Below, piece by piece: positions 1-9,019 of a stretch of 54,253 bases of DNA (the stretch's first letter is position 1; each line of letters starts with the position of its first letter). The stretch is from positions 1 to 54,253 of the forward strand of contig VBGM01000020.1 in the NCBI GenBank assembly GCA_005880855.1. The letters run 5' to 3'. The DNA comes from Chloroflexota bacterium (GTDB lineage: Bacteria; Chloroflexota; Dormibacteria; Dormibacterales; Dormibacteraceae). A program made the position numbers and the translations under genes. The notes beneath the pieces were generated by a model. The model was not told where the DNA came from and searched no databases. It saw only the letters and a program-made list of their open reading frames with translations.

Positions 1-1
1 T

Positions 2-454
2 ACCTTTGCGACCGAACCTATCGACCTCAACGAGCTCTTGACTCGCGCTGTCGGAATGGCTCGTCCCCGAGCCCGCATTAAGGAGGTTCAGCTGGCCGTA
101 CGTGAGACGCCGGACGCCGTCAGTGTGCGCGGCGACCCGCTGCTCATGCGGGAGGTGATCACCAATCTTCTGAACAACGCGATCGATGCGGTCGATCAAG
201 GTGGCCGAGTCGAGGCGACGACCGGCAAGCGCGCCAACAGTCCCTATTTCAGCATCGCCGACAACGGTCCAGGCGTTTCCGACGACCAGCGCCACCGTCT
301 GTTTGAGCCGCACTTCACCACCAAAGAGGGCGGCACAGGATTAGGTCTGTTTATGTCCTACGGCATCGTACGTGAGCATCAAGGCCAACTCTTGTTCGAA
401 GGGGGCCGCCGCGGTGCGGTCTTCACTGTCGTCCTGCCACCGTTCGCTGGCTAG
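2..454 (+). CDS. Sensor histidine kinase, C-terminal part (cut by the window edge)
   Basis: This is the ATP-binding end of a sensor histidine kinase; the reading frame is open to the first bases of the window, so the N-terminal sensor and His-box regions are missing. The N-box is seen as NLLNNAID, the G1 box as DNGPGVS, the F-box region as LFEPHFTTK and the G2 box as GGTGLGLFMS. This order is that of a HATPase_c domain that binds ATP and phosphorylates the partner His. The gene ends about 90 nt before an opposite-strand lipoprotein gene. A cognate regulator cannot be assigned; the OmpR-type regulator about 2.4 kb downstream is a possibility only. The domain is certain, the signal unknown. Confidence 0.85.
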   Translation, partial: TFATEPIDLNELLTRAVGMARPRARIKEVQLAVRETPDAVSVRGDPLLMREVITNLLNNAIDAVDQGGRVEATTGKRANSPYFSIADNGPGVSDDQRHRLFEPHFTTKEGGTGLGLFMSYGIVREHQGQLLFEGGRRGAVFTVVLPPFAG

Positions 455-545
455 TGGTTTGCCATCACCGTCGCGCCGGCTAGTTGGCGCCGACAGCCTT
501 GAAGTCCTGGTTGACAGACTTAGGCAGCGTCAGCTCTACAGAAAG

Positions 546-1622
546 CTACGGACCGAGGCGGACCGATCTACCCGGTTCAGACGCGGGACCAGGCCATTGG
601 ACGACGGTATTCCGGCCAGTGGCGAGATCTATCGCGACGGTGTAGGTGTCAAACGTTTCGGTACTCGTGTTGAGCTGGCGGCCCACCAAGGCGGCCTTGC
701 CGTCAGCGCGGAAAACAAGCGACGTATACCTATCGGATGAGGGCGGGGCCGGAGGAAGGGCAAAGGTGCGACGGGCGCCGCTAGCGTTCCAAAGCTCCAA
801 ACGATCTGTGAAAAGAACGCCAATCTCCGCAGTACCAGGTCGCCAGGCTACCGCAAGGACATTCTCGCCAGCGGGTACAGCCAGGTCGGCGGCCAGCTCG
901 TAAGACCCGACGGGCCAGACTCGCACCGCGCTGGTCGGTAAGTCGATTCGACCAAACACCAGTTGAGCATCATGGCTTGCCTCTAGGAAGTAGAGGCTCG
1001 ACCCAGGTGTGGTCTGCTTGACAGTGCCGCTTTCTGAGACAACGTCGTACCGGTAGGTGCCGCCTGCAGTGGGCTCGTAGGCGGCAATCAGGCGAGCCTG
1101 GCGATCCCACGCGAGAGGCACAACGTTGGCGTTTCGGATGCGAGCGATCTCGCGTGGCGTGCCGCCGGCAACATCGACGACTCGGAGCGCCGTATATCCC
1201 GGCGGTGCATCGGCGAAGCCTCCTCCGCCACCGTTCACTCCGACAACGAGCCCGGTGCCGTCGGTTGACCAAGCGAAATACAAGGCACCCTCGTTGCCCG
1301 CGATCGCGAGAAGGGTCCGCGGTTGGGCACCCGGAGCGACATCGATGATCCGCAGGTCACCGTTGGCCCAGTAGGCCAGGCGGCGGCCGTCGGGCGAGAC
1401 CACGCCCCCGCTGTCACTCGCAATGCCAAGGACGAACAAGGGCTCGGGGCCGCTCTCCCGTCGCACCGTGTTCCCAACGAGGACAGCGAAACGGTCGTCG
1501 AAGACGACTGCGTGGGCGGGGGCCGGGGTAGTCGTACCCACTGTTGATGGTCCGCTCCCGCAGGCAGCGCCCAAGACGAGTGCCATGAGCGTGGTAACCA
1601 CGGAGCGCACTCGCCATCTCAT
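546..1622 (-). CDS. Putative lipoprotein with TolB/WD40-like beta-propeller
   Basis: Predicted exported protein of 358 aa. The chosen ATG gives an N-terminus MRWRVRSVVTTLMALVLG followed by AACGSG, a basic n-region, a hydrophobic core and a lipobox-like Cys, so lipid anchoring is likely although the lipobox is not canonical (G at -3). The frame stays open about 43 codons further upstream, but that stretch is not signal-peptide-like. The body contains repeated beta-strand motifs such as GGVVSPDGRRLAYW and FAWSTDGTGLVV, typical of PD40/TolB-like propeller blades that usually bind proteins or cell-surface ligands. No catalytic motif is visible. A second, larger lipoprotein with similar blades lies near 38 kb, but the two are not obviously paralogous over their whole length. 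Specific role unknown. Confidence 0.7.
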   Translation of the reverse strand: MRWRVRSVVTTLMALVLGAACGSGPSTVGTTTPAPAHAVVFDDRFAVLVGNTVRRESGPEPLFVLGIASDSGGVVSPDGRRLAYWANGDLRIIDVAPGAQPRTLLAIAGNEGALYFAWSTDGTGLVVGVNGGGGGFADAPPGYTALRVVDVAGGTPREIARIRNANVVPLAWDRQARLIAAYEPTAGGTYRYDVVSESGTVKQTTPGSSLYFLEASHDAQLVFGRIDLPTSAVRVWPVGSYELAADLAVPAGENVLAVAWRPGTAEIGVLFTDRLELWNASGARRTFALPPAPPSSDRYTSLVFRADGKAALVGRQLNTSTETFDTYTVAIDLATGRNTVVQWPGPASEPGRSVRLGP

Positions 1623-1668
1623 GTCCGATGAACGCGCTGCAAGCAGGGTGGTTACGGTTGGCCGTTCG

Positions 1669-2175
1669 CTAGGAAATCGGCTCCCAGGGATCCATCGATG
1701 CGAACCCGTGCGCTCCGAGGAGGCTCGACACCTCGCCACAGTGAAACGCATCGTGCATGACCAGCCGCGTTAACACCGACTGTCGAGTGTGCAGTTGAAT
1801 TTGCCCGGCACGGTCGCGAGTAAATGTCTCGCCCAGCATCTCGGGAGTCCAGCGCGCGAGGCATGACTCAACGATCTGCCCCGAGCTCTTGATGGCAAAC
1901 TCGAGCTCGTCGGGGCGACGAGGGATATCCAGGTGATCCTCCCAACCTTCACCATCGAGCGGATCTGGAAACGGCGTCCCATCAGCGCCCGACTCCTTGA
2001 AGACACCACACAGCCAATAAACACGGGCGCCGGCGATGTGGCTCACGATCGCCCAGACCGGCCACCCGTCCGGAGACGCCTTCAGCTGCAGTTCTTGCGG
2101 CCCGAGCTTGGGCACCCGATGGATCAGATGCGCCTGGGTCTTCTGCCAGCCCTCGAATATCGCCGCTACGCTCAT
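1669..2175 (-). CDS. DinB-like four-helix metalloprotein
   Basis: A 168-aa protein resembling the DinB/DUF664 superfamily, whose members are four-helix bundles binding a divalent metal through three His residues and often act as thiol-dependent transferases or as stress proteins of unknown activity. The spaced His motifs are visible as VSHIAGAR near residue 47 and MHDAFHCGE near residue 141. The length is normal for the family. It is the downstream neighbour of the receiver-domain gene on the same strand but is separated from it by about 150 nt carrying a perfect GC-rich inverted repeat, so it is probably transcribed alone. The substrate cannot be told from sequence. Confidence 0.75.
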   Translation of the reverse strand: MSVAAIFEGWQKTQAHLIHRVPKLGPQELQLKASPDGWPVWAIVSHIAGARVYWLCGVFKESGADGTPFPDPLDGEGWEDHLDIPRRPDELEFAIKSSGQIVESCLARWTPEMLGETFTRDRAGQIQLHTRQSVLTRLVMHDAFHCGEVSSLLGAHGFASMDPWEPIS

Positions 2176-2289
2176 GCCCGAAGCAAAAGCCTAGCCCGCC
2201 GGGAAGTTCACGGTGGCAAAACCGGTATGAGCGACCGATCTGGCAGCGCCCGACGTTGCTAGTCCTGTGACGTGGTGATTACCCGCCAC

Positions 2290-2313
2290 CCCTCTCCCCT
2301 CCAAGGGAGAGGG
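2290..2313. repeat. GC-rich palindrome, REP-like element copy 1
   Basis: Perfect 9-bp arms CCCTCTCCC and GGGAGAGGG surround a 6-nt loop (CTCCAA), preceded by CCCGCCACC. Similar C-rich/G-rich palindromes occur near 31.6 kb, inside the helicase gene near 33.6 kb and near 49.0 kb. It lies downstream of the receiver-domain gene and could also act as its terminator, but no T-run follows. Confidence 0.6.
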
Positions 2314-2328
2314 CTGCCCGAACGCTGG

Positions 2329-2859
2329 CTATTTCTCCGCCATCCGGCGGTTGATAGCCGCGGCAAGCTCGTCCAGCTCGACGGGTTTGACCAGATAGTC
2401 GCTGGCAGCGAGGGCCCCTGCTAGCGCGCGGGACGCGGGGTCGGTGGCACCCGTGACAACGATCGGGCGCGTCGCTTGTACCTGCTTGTACGCCGCACCG
2501 TCGAGAGCCTCGACGAGGCTGAGGTCAAAGACCAGGATCTCTCCTGGGCGCATCGCCCGAAGGGATACCGCCGAGTCTGCGTCGAAACCCATGCGCCGGA
2601 GACCGCGAGCCGTGATGTCGGCGAGCCGCGCGTCGTCATCGACCACCAGTACTGACCCGCGAAGATGGCTCGCATCCTCCACCTCGGTCAGGTGGGTCAG
2701 GGCCTCGCGGACGTCTTCGAGGAGGCGCTCGAGCGGGGGCGCGGCGCCGTCGACCATCGCTAATTCGAGCTCGGCTTTGAGTCGAGCCAGTGTGGATCGG
2801 AGGCGATGCAGCGCCGCCGCCAGCTCAGGCTTGGGTGACGAACCGATACCCGATGCCAC
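2329..2859 (-). CDS. Receiver-domain protein with an N-terminal HisKA-like helical hairpin
   Basis: A 176-aa protein whose residues about 10-60 form two predicted helices and whose remainder is a CheY-like receiver. The first helix carries LHRLRSTLARLKAELEL, which follows the histidine-kinase dimerisation pattern (H-x-L-R-T-P-L) with His kept but the following acidic residue and Pro replaced. The receiver shows VVDDD, the phosphoacceptor in LVFDLSL, the Thr in VVTGAT and the Lys in DYLVKPV, so it should be phosphorylatable. No ATPase domain follows. The GTG start chosen overlaps the upstream OmpR-type gene by 35 nt, implying co-transcription and translational coupling. It could be a phosphotransfer or dimerising response regulator serving the same kinase as its neighbour; that role is inferred. 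Confidence 0.7.
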   Translation of the reverse strand: MASGIGSSPKPELAAALHRLRSTLARLKAELELAMVDGAAPPLERLLEDVREALTHLTEVEDASHLRGSVLVVDDDARLADITARGLRRMGFDADSAVSLRAMRPGEILVFDLSLVEALDGAAYKQVQATRPIVVTGATDPASRALAGALAASDYLVKPVELDELAAAINRRMAEK

Positions 2860-3523
2860 GGACGGTCTCGATCCAACCTGATTCCTTGAGCGCTCGGCGC
2901 AACTCGTAAGCGGCCTGCTCGACGCTGTGCTCGAAACCTTTGTAGCTGTTGCCCCACACATGCTCGAGCAGCTCGGCGCGGGTGACCACCTCGCCATCAC
3001 GCGCCGCGAGCATCTCGAGCATCAGCAGCGGCCGGCGTTCGAGCTTCAAGGGCTTCGATTCCAGAAACGCCCGGCCCCTCGCGGCATCGATACGCAAGCG
3101 ACCTCGCACCAGGACTCGTTGCGTCGAAGCGCGCTCGCGCAGCGCTCCGCGAACGCGCGCCAACAAGACCTGGCGGTCAGTTCCCTTGGCGATGTAGTCG
3201 GTAGCCCCGCGCTCGATACCCAGCACCTGGTCGCCAGGCGAATGCCGCGCGCCTGTGAAGATGATCACAGGGAACGCGACCCGATCCGCACCCGACCGCA
3301 GCTCGTCTAGGACTTCTGGCGCTTGCATGTCCGGCATCTCGTAGTCGAGCAGCATGAGGTCGGGCGCGTTCAACCGCACTCGGGCCACCGCCTCCGTTCC
3401 GCTGCCGGCCACCTCGACCGAATAGCCGGCGCGACGCAGTACCTCGGCGGTCAGCTCCGCCATACGAGGCTCGTCGTCCACGACAAGCAGTTTCGCGGTC
3501 ACGCCGCCCATCCCCGCCGCCAT
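2825..3523 (-). CDS. OmpR/PhoB-family response regulator
   Basis: A 232-aa two-component regulator with an N-terminal receiver and a C-terminal winged helix. The receiver has LLVVDDEPR, the phosphoacceptor Asp in LMLLDYEMPD, IIFTGA and a Lys in YIAKGTD (followed by Gly-Thr rather than Pro). The DNA-binding part shows RPLLMLEMLAARDGEVV, LLEHVWG and the terminal wing TVRGIGYRF. The ATG start gives MAAGMGGVTAKLLVV; an ATG four codons later or a GTG are possible, and no clear Shine-Dalgarno is visible. It is followed with overlap by the His-box/receiver gene, and the GAF-LuxR gene diverges upstream. Target genes unknown. Confidence 0.85.
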   Translation of the reverse strand: MAAGMGGVTAKLLVVDDEPRMAELTAEVLRRAGYSVEVAGSGTEAVARVRLNAPDLMLLDYEMPDMQAPEVLDELRSGADRVAFPVIIFTGARHSPGDQVLGIERGATDYIAKGTDRQVLLARVRGALRERASTQRVLVRGRLRIDAARGRAFLESKPLKLERRPLLMLEMLAARDGEVVTRAELLEHVWGNSYKGFEHSVEQAAYELRRALKESGWIETVRGIGYRFVTQA

Positions 3524-3603
3524 TATCGATAGTTCAGCGTTTCTTGAGGAAGTGCTGATCCGCTGGTGAGGCCGGATCCGGCAAGCGACCACAAACTCTG
3601 GGC

Positions 3604-4242
3604 ATGGGCCGGCTTCCAGACCTCCAAGAAGCCAGGCGCCGGCTGGGACTGGCCCTAGACGCCCTCTGCCACGACCGCTGGGTGCTGGGATACCTGCGCG
3701 GCGGATCGCTGCAGCCAATCGCGGCTTCCGAAATCGCGCCGCGCTTCCTTCGAGGTCGCCCTCTCGCACCGCTTTCGCGGCGGGCCCTCTATGAGAAGAG
3801 GCCGGTCGTCGTGAACTCCGTGATCGAGAACCCGAATCCTTCGAACGGCTACGACTGGGAGCTGGACTGGCCGGCGGTCCTGTACGCGCCGGTCGGCGAC
3901 CTCGGCCAGCGTCCGATCGGCTTGCTCACGATCGGTTGCCGCCGCGACCACTGGTACACGGACGCGGATGTTCACTATGCGAGCAGCCTTGGCGTGACGC
4001 TCGCGCCCATGGTCGCGGCATTGCGACGCCCACTTGGGCGACTGAACGAGACCGAGCACGAGGTCGCCCAGCTGCTCAGCTATGGCTTGTCAGAATCGGA
4101 GATCGCACGCGCGATCAAGGTTTCCGAGCAGCGCGCGAAGGTGCTCGTGGATGACGTAACTCGCAAGCTCCGAATCGTAAGCATCGAAGTCGGGCTGTCG
4201 TTTCCGGAGGTGCCTGTGAGGTCCCGCGAGCTGCGACTATGA
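3604..4242 (+). CDS. GAF-like domain regulator with LuxR-type helix-turn-helix
   Basis: A 212-aa soluble protein. Residues about 15-145 resemble a GAF sensor domain (RPVVVNSVIENP, APVGDLGQRPIGLLTIGC, then YTDADVHYASSLGVTLAPMV, the usual closing helix). The C-terminal 65 residues contain LNETEHEVAQLLSYGLSESEIA, RAIKVSEQRAKVLVDDV, matching the LuxR/GerE HTH layout in which the first helix starts L-T-x-x-E and the recognition helix follows an S-x-x-T/A-V pattern. There is no receiver domain, so control is probably by ligand or protein contact with the GAF part. It is transcribed away from the OmpR regulator and converges on the NarL-type kinase gene. The recognition helix is divergent, so DNA binding is likely but not certain. 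Confidence 0.7.
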   Translation: MGRLPDLQEARRRLGLALDALCHDRWVLGYLRGGSLQPIAASEIAPRFLRGRPLAPLSRRALYEKRPVVVNSVIENPNPSNGYDWELDWPAVLYAPVGDLGQRPIGLLTIGCRRDHWYTDADVHYASSLGVTLAPMVAALRRPLGRLNETEHEVAQLLSYGLSESEIARAIKVSEQRAKVLVDDVTRKLRIVSIEVGLSFPEVPVRSRELRL

Positions 4243-4262
4243 CGTGGTAGGAACCGCAGCTC

Positions 4263-4973
4263 CTAGGTCGGGCCGAACAGAAACACGGTCGTGCCGCGGC
4301 CCTCGGTGCTGACGACCTCTAGCCGCCCGCCGATGCCGGCCGCCCGCTCCCTCATGCCCACCAGCCCATAGCCGCCCGACGGATTCGATGTGAAGCCGCG
4401 GCCTTCGTCTGCGACCTCGATCATGAAGGGCCGAGCCGCGAAGGCCATCCTCACACGGCAGATCGATGAGCCTGAATGGCGCCTCACGTTCGTGAGAGCT
4501 TCGCGCACGACCTGATAGACCACCTCGCGCTGCTGCGACGGCAGCATGTCTTCGGTCCCGTTGCTAGAGATCTCGACCCGAATCGAGTAGAGGCGGGCGA
4601 ACTCATCGGCCTGCGTGCGCAGGTCGCCCATCAGGCCCTCTGGTCCGATGGGTCGCGGGCGCAGCTCGGCGAGCGTTTCGCGCACCTGCTTGAGCATCCG
4701 CTCCAGGATCCCGAACACGTTGCCGAGCAGCTCATCAGAGCCGCCCGCTTTGCCGAACTTGGGATGGGCCTCCATGTACGTCTTGAACAAGGAGATGGCA
4801 GCCGCCAGATCGGTGGCGATTCCGTCATGCAGCTCGCGCGCGATGCGCGACCGCTCGCGCCCGACCGCCTCGTCGGCTGCCTGCTTGGCGGCTGTGCGGG
4901 CGGTCATGGCCGGCGACTCGAGCGCCTTGCCTGCGCCCTCGTTGACCTCCTTTACATCCTTCGCTTCGCTCAC
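4263..4973 (-). CDS. NarL-type sensor histidine kinase (HisKA_3/HATPase), soluble
   Basis: A 236-aa kinase with no membrane segment. The phosphoacceptor motif is ERSRIARELHDGIATDLAA, typical of the HisKA_3 class (NarX, LiaS, DegS), followed by the dimerisation helix LKQVRETLAELRP. The ATPase part shows VVREALTNVRRHSGSS (N-box), DEGRGF (G1) and GGYGLVGMRERAAGIGG (G2), then a final strand GRGTTVFLFGPT. It overlaps the small membrane protein gene by 4 nt (ATGA), which in turn overlaps gyrA, so the kinase is at the end of the gyrB-gyrA transcription unit. A membrane partner encoded immediately upstream may supply localisation. No NarL-type partner regulator with a receiver is seen in the window. 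Confidence 0.9.
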   Translation of the reverse strand: MSEAKDVKEVNEGAGKALESPAMTARTAAKQAADEAVGRERSRIARELHDGIATDLAAAISLFKTYMEAHPKFGKAGGSDELLGNVFGILERMLKQVRETLAELRPRPIGPEGLMGDLRTQADEFARLYSIRVEISSNGTEDMLPSQQREVVYQVVREALTNVRRHSGSSICRVRMAFAARPFMIEVADEGRGFTSNPSGGYGLVGMRERAAGIGGRLEVVSTEGRGTTVFLFGPT

Positions 4974-5284
4974 CTCGCGGCCACCCGTCGGCGCCGGTAC
5001 GAACCCAGCAGGGCGAGGACGAGCGGGTGACGAAGCCAGCGCAGGATCCGCCGGTAAGGCCGCCAGAGCCGCTTCGTCTCGTCGATGGCGAGCTTGAGAC
5101 GCTCGAGGTCAGCCTGGATGTCGGATCGTTGGGCCTCGATATAGGCCGTGAGGACCCGCATGCGCCTGCTCATCGCGACACCCCACACCACCACCAGCGC
5201 CATCTCGATGACGATGGCGAACGCAGCGGCGACGAGCAGCCAGACGCCGATCGTGCCGAGCAGCGCCATGGTCGCGTCGGTCAC
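4970..5284 (-). CDS. Small membrane protein with C-terminal coiled coil
   Basis: A 104-aa protein of unrecognised family. One strong hydrophobic segment spans about residues 7-36, followed by a helical, charged stretch ([21 protein letters not shown]) with heptad-like spacing and a very basic tail ending RRRRVAAR. The start codon overlaps the gyrA stop by 4 nt and the stop overlaps the histidine kinase start by 4 nt, so the three are almost certainly co-translated. The arrangement suggests a membrane anchor or accessory subunit for the downstream soluble kinase; this is inference from position and topology only. Confidence 0.7.
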   Translation of the reverse strand: MTDATMALLGTIGVWLLVAAAFAIVIEMALVVVWGVAMSRRMRVLTAYIEAQRSDIQADLERLKLAIDETKRLWRPYRRILRWLRHPLVLALLGSYRRRRVAAR

Positions 5285-7767
5285 TCTTTGGTGTCTCCCT
5301 CTTCGATCGCCGCCACCGGCGCAATGGCGACCACCTGGTCGTCAGCAGGAACCCGCATCACGATCACGCCCTGCGTCTGCCGGCCAATCCGCGAGATGGC
5401 TCCGACCTGCGTGCGCAGGACCATACCGCTCGCGCTGATGATCAGCACCTCTTCCTCCGGATCGCTGACCACGCGCATGGCCGCTAGCTTGCCGACGCGG
5501 TCCGTCACCTTGAGCGTGAACACGCCCTGGCCGGCGCGGTGGTGCATTGGGTACTCCGCAACCGGGGTTCGCTTGCCATAACCGCGCTCGGTGACGACGA
5601 GAAGATCACCGCCGGGCGTCGCTGTCGCAGCGCCCACGACGGTGTCGCCCTTGCCCAGCTTGATGCCGATCACGCCCTGGGTGTCGCGACCCATTGCACG
5701 GACTTCCTTCTCGCTGAATCGGATCGCCTTGCCGAGCGCAGTGGCGATGAGGATCTCATCGGATCCTGTCGTCGGCGTCACCCAGTTCAGCTCGTCGCCC
5801 TCCTGCAAGTTGATGGCGATGAGGCCGTTGCGGCGCACGTTGGCATACTCGGCGAGCGCCGTCTTCTTTATGTATCCGTTCCGGGTTGTCATCAGCATGT
5901 AGTGCGCCTCGGTCTCGGACTCAGGGCGTACGAACACAGCGCTGATGCGCTCATTGGGCCCGATGTCGATGAGGTTGTTGACCGACACGCCCTTGGCCTG
6001 GCGCTCACGCTCCGGCACTTCGTGCACGCGCAGCTGGAACACGCGCCCACTCTGCGTGAAGAACAGCATCGACGCGTGTGTGTGGGTGGTCAGAAGGTGC
6101 TCCGCGTAGTCCTCCTCACGCGTGCCACTGGGCGCCTCGCTGCCCGCCGTCGGACGGGCACCCTTCAAGCCCACGCCTCCCCGCTTCTGGGCTCGGAACA
6201 CGCGCAGCGGCTGGCGCTTCACATAGCCCCGGTGCGTGAGCGTGACCACAACCTCTTCCTTCGGCACCAGGTCTTCGGCCGACAGCTCGTTCGGTTCCTG
6301 GTCGGTGATCTCGGTGCGGCGATCATCGCCGTACTTCTTGACGACGTCGTCCATCTCTTCCTTGATGAGCATGCGAACCTTCTGGTCGCTGGCGAGGATG
6401 CTCTCCAGGTACGCGATGGTCTTGATGACCTGCTCGTACTCTTCGTCGATCTTGCCCCGCTCCAGCCTGGTGAGGCGGCCGAGAGTGAGGGCGAGCACCG
6501 CCCTTGCCTGCCGGTCGGAAAGCCCGAACTTGCTCTGCAGCTGGGTCGCGGCGACCTCGGTGTCGGCCGCGGCGCGAATCGTCTTGATCACCTCGTCCAG
6601 GTGATCGAGACAGATCTTGAGGCCTTCGAGGATGTGGGCGCGCTCCTGTGCCTTCTCGAGGTCGAAACGCGTGCGGCGCAAGATGACATCGCGGCGGTGG
6701 TCGATGAACAGCTGCAGCGCCTGCTTCAGGCTCAGCACGACGGGGCGACCTTCGACGATGGCGAGCATGATCACGCCGAACGTCTGCTGGAGCGATGTGT
6801 GCTTGTACAGGTTGTTCAGGACCGAAAACACCTGTGCCTCTCGCTTCAGCTCGATGACGATGCGCATGCCCTGGCGATCGGACTCGTCGCGCAGGTCCGC
6901 GATCCCGTCGAGCTTGCGGTCTGAGACGAGCTCGGCGATCTTCGCCACCAGTGACGCCTTGTTCACTGCGTAGGGAAGCTCGTCGATGATGATCCGCTCT
7001 CGCCCGTTAGGCGCCTGCTCGAAGGTGTGGCGGGCGCGGACGATGATGCGGCCGTGGCCGGTCGAGTACGCGGCCTTGATACCGGCCGTGCCCATGATTT
7101 GACCACCGGTCGGAAAGTCGGGGCCCTTGATGAACGCGAGGAGGTCTTCGCCGGTGGCCTCGGGCGTGTCGACCAGGTGCTTGATGCCGCCCGCGATCTC
7201 GCGCAAGTTGTGCGGCGGAATGTTGGTGGTCATGCCGACCGCAATGCCGGTAGCACCGTTCACCAGCAGGTTGGGCAGGCGCGCCGGCAGGACCGCCGGC
7301 TCCTCCTCAGACCCGTCGTAGTTGGGGACCATGTCGACGGTCTGCTTCTCGATGTCTGCCATCAGCTCGCCGGTTATCGCGGAGAGGCGCGCCTCTGTGT
7401 AGCGCATGGCCGCGGGCGGGTCGCCGTCGACGCTTCCGAAGTTGCCCTGCCCGTCGATGAGCGGATAGCGAAGAGAGAACGGCTGGCCCATCCGCACGAG
7501 GGCGTCGTAGACCGCGTCGTTGCTGTGTGGGTGATAGAGCTTGAGCACATCGCCGACGAAGGCTGCGCACTTCCGGTGGCGGCTGCCCGATGTCGCGCCG
7601 GCACGATGCATCGCGTACAGGATCCGGCGCTGCACCGGCTTCAGGCCGTCACGCACGTCGGGCAGCGCCCGCGAGATGATGACGGACATCGCGTACTCCA
7701 TGTAGGAGGTCTGCATCTCCTCCTGGAGGCTGCGCATCAGAACTGTTCCGCCGATTTCGTCAGTCAA
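5281..7767 (-). CDS. gyrA: DNA gyrase subunit A
   Basis: An 828-aa DNA gyrase A subunit that, with GyrB, introduces negative supercoils. The catalytic tyrosine is Tyr123 in [10 protein letters not shown]. The C-terminal domain shows several six-bladed pinwheel repeats and a GyrA-box-like QKRGGVG near residue 540, slightly divergent from QRRGG[RK]G. The helix-4 region reads [16 protein letters not shown]; by alignment to E. coli, positions 81-83 are Ser-Asn-Asp instead of Gly-Asp-Ser, while Asp87 is kept. Position 83 is the usual anchor of the quinolone water-metal bridge, so reduced intrinsic quinolone sensitivity is predicted. The gene starts one nt after fabF ends and belongs to a gyrB-plsX-fabF-gyrA run, an unusual placement. 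Confidence 0.97.
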   Translation of the reverse strand: MTDEIGGTVLMRSLQEEMQTSYMEYAMSVIISRALPDVRDGLKPVQRRILYAMHRAGATSGSRHRKCAAFVGDVLKLYHPHSNDAVYDALVRMGQPFSLRYPLIDGQGNFGSVDGDPPAAMRYTEARLSAITGELMADIEKQTVDMVPNYDGSEEEPAVLPARLPNLLVNGATGIAVGMTTNIPPHNLREIAGGIKHLVDTPEATGEDLLAFIKGPDFPTGGQIMGTAGIKAAYSTGHGRIIVRARHTFEQAPNGRERIIIDELPYAVNKASLVAKIAELVSDRKLDGIADLRDESDRQGMRIVIELKREAQVFSVLNNLYKHTSLQQTFGVIMLAIVEGRPVVLSLKQALQLFIDHRRDVILRRTRFDLEKAQERAHILEGLKICLDHLDEVIKTIRAAADTEVAATQLQSKFGLSDRQARAVLALTLGRLTRLERGKIDEEYEQVIKTIAYLESILASDQKVRMLIKEEMDDVVKKYGDDRRTEITDQEPNELSAEDLVPKEEVVVTLTHRGYVKRQPLRVFRAQKRGGVGLKGARPTAGSEAPSGTREEDYAEHLLTTHTHASMLFFTQSGRVFQLRVHEVPERERQAKGVSVNNLIDIGPNERISAVFVRPESETEAHYMLMTTRNGYIKKTALAEYANVRRNGLIAINLQEGDELNWVTPTTGSDEILIATALGKAIRFSEKEVRAMGRDTQGVIGIKLGKGDTVVGAATATPGGDLLVVTERGYGKRTPVAEYPMHHRAGQGVFTLKVTDRVGKLAAMRVVSDPEEEVLIISASGMVLRTQVGAISRIGRQTQGVIVMRVPADDQVVAIAPVAAIEEGDTKE

Positions 7768-7768
7768 G

Positions 7769-9019
7769 CTACTCCTCGTATTTCTTCAGAACCACGACGG
7801 CGTTGTGCCCGCCGAACCCAAAGCCGTTGGAGATGGCGACGCGCACCTCTTTGCGGCGAGCCGTGTTCGGCACGTAGTCGAGGTCGCATTCGGGATCCGG
7901 ATTCTCGTAGTTGATGGTTGGGTGGATGAGGCCGCGGTTGATGGTCAGCAATGTCGCGATCGCCTCCACGGCGCCGGCCGCACCGAGCAAATGGCCGATC
8001 ATCGACTTGGTGCTGCTGATAGCCACCTTGTAGGCATCCTCGCCGAGCGCGAGCTTCAGCGCTTTCGTCTCGCCCGCGTCGTTCAGCTGCGTCGAGGTGC
8101 CGTGAGCGTTGACGTAGTCGACATCCTTCGGCTCGACGCCCGCGTCGCGCAGCGCGAGCTTGATCGCCTGGGCCGGCGCTTCGCCGGTCTCATCCGGCGC
8201 CACCTGGTGGTAGGCATCGCACGTGAGCGCGAAACCCAACACTTCGCCGTAGATGCGAGCGCCGCGGTTGATCGCGTGTTCCATAGACTCGAGCACCAGC
8301 GTGCCGGCGCCCTCACCGGGCACGAAACCGTCGCGATCGCGATCGAACGGTCGGCTCGCCTTTTCCGGCGCATCGTTACGCGTGGAGAGGGCGCGAATGG
8401 CGTTGAACGCCGAGATGCCGACCTCGCACAACGAGGCCTCGCTGCCGCCGGCGAGCATCACGTCGGCGTCACCGTGCTGGATGATCCTGGTCGCGTCACC
8501 CAGCGTATGTGTCGAGGCCGCGCAGGCGGTGGTCACCGTGGTGTTGGGACCGCGAAGATGGAAGGCCATGGCGACGGAGGCCGCGGCCATGTTGGGGATG
8601 ATCATCGGTGCGTAGAGAGGATTCAGCCGCCCCTTGGTCGCGTAGGAGATGGCGCCACCGGTCATCTCGATAAAGCCCCCGATCCCGGTCCCCATGTCGA
8701 CCCCGACTCGAAAATCGTCTTCCTTCGACAGGTCGATGCCGGAGTCCACGAGGGCCATCCCCGACGCTGCCACCGCCATCTGTGAGAAGCGCGCCATTCG
8801 CTGTGCGGCCTTGCGCTCCATGTACTGGGTCGGGTCGAAGCCGGGCACCTCGCACGCGAACTTGGTCGCCAGCTTCTCCGTCGAGTAAGCCCCGTCTACC
8901 ATCCGGGCACCGCTGCGGCCTTCGATCAATCCGTCCCAGTACTCGTCGAGAGTTTTGCCGAGTGGGTTTACCGTCCCCATCCCAGTGACCACGACGCGCA
9001 CGCGCCCGTTCTTCTTCAC
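7769..9019 (-). CDS. fabF: 3-oxoacyl-[acyl-carrier-protein] synthase II
   Basis: A 416-aa condensing enzyme (KAS II) that elongates acyl-ACP with malonyl-ACP in fatty acid synthesis. The catalytic triad is present: Cys166 in VTTACAAST, one His in [11 protein letters not shown] near residue 306 and one in [11 protein letters not shown] near residue 343. Length and N-terminal [13 protein letters not shown] are typical. The start overlaps the plsX stop by 4 nt, and gyrA follows after one nt, so lipid synthesis genes and gyrase genes share a transcript. acpP, fabD and fabG, the usual partners, are not in this window. Confidence 0.95.
   Translation of the reverse strand: MKKNGRVRVVVTGMGTVNPLGKTLDEYWDGLIEGRSGARMVDGAYSTEKLATKFACEVPGFDPTQYMERKAAQRMARFSQMAVAASGMALVDSGIDLSKEDDFRVGVDMGTGIGGFIEMTGGAISYATKGRLNPLYAPMIIPNMAAASVAMAFHLRGPNTTVTTACAASTHTLGDATRIIQHGDADVMLAGGSEASLCEVGISAFNAIRALSTRNDAPEKASRPFDRDRDGFVPGEGAGTLVLESMEHAINRGARIYGEVLGFALTCDAYHQVAPDETGEAPAQAIKLALRDAGVEPKDVDYVNAHGTSTQLNDAGETKALKLALGEDAYKVAISSTKSMIGHLLGAAGAVEAIATLLTINRGLIHPTINYENPDPECDLDYVPNTARRKEVRVAISNGFGFGGHNAVVVLKKYEE

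Noticed and set aside
4243-4265. Bidirectional terminator between the GAF-LuxR gene and the kinase gene
   Set aside because: TAGGA/TCCTA gives only a 5-bp stem with no T-run on either strand.
5539-6924. Long open frame opposite gyrA (461 codons)
   Set aside because: It is antisense to a clear gyrA and is the usual GC-rich shadow; its protein shows no domain and an atypical His/Asp/Leu-rich composition.
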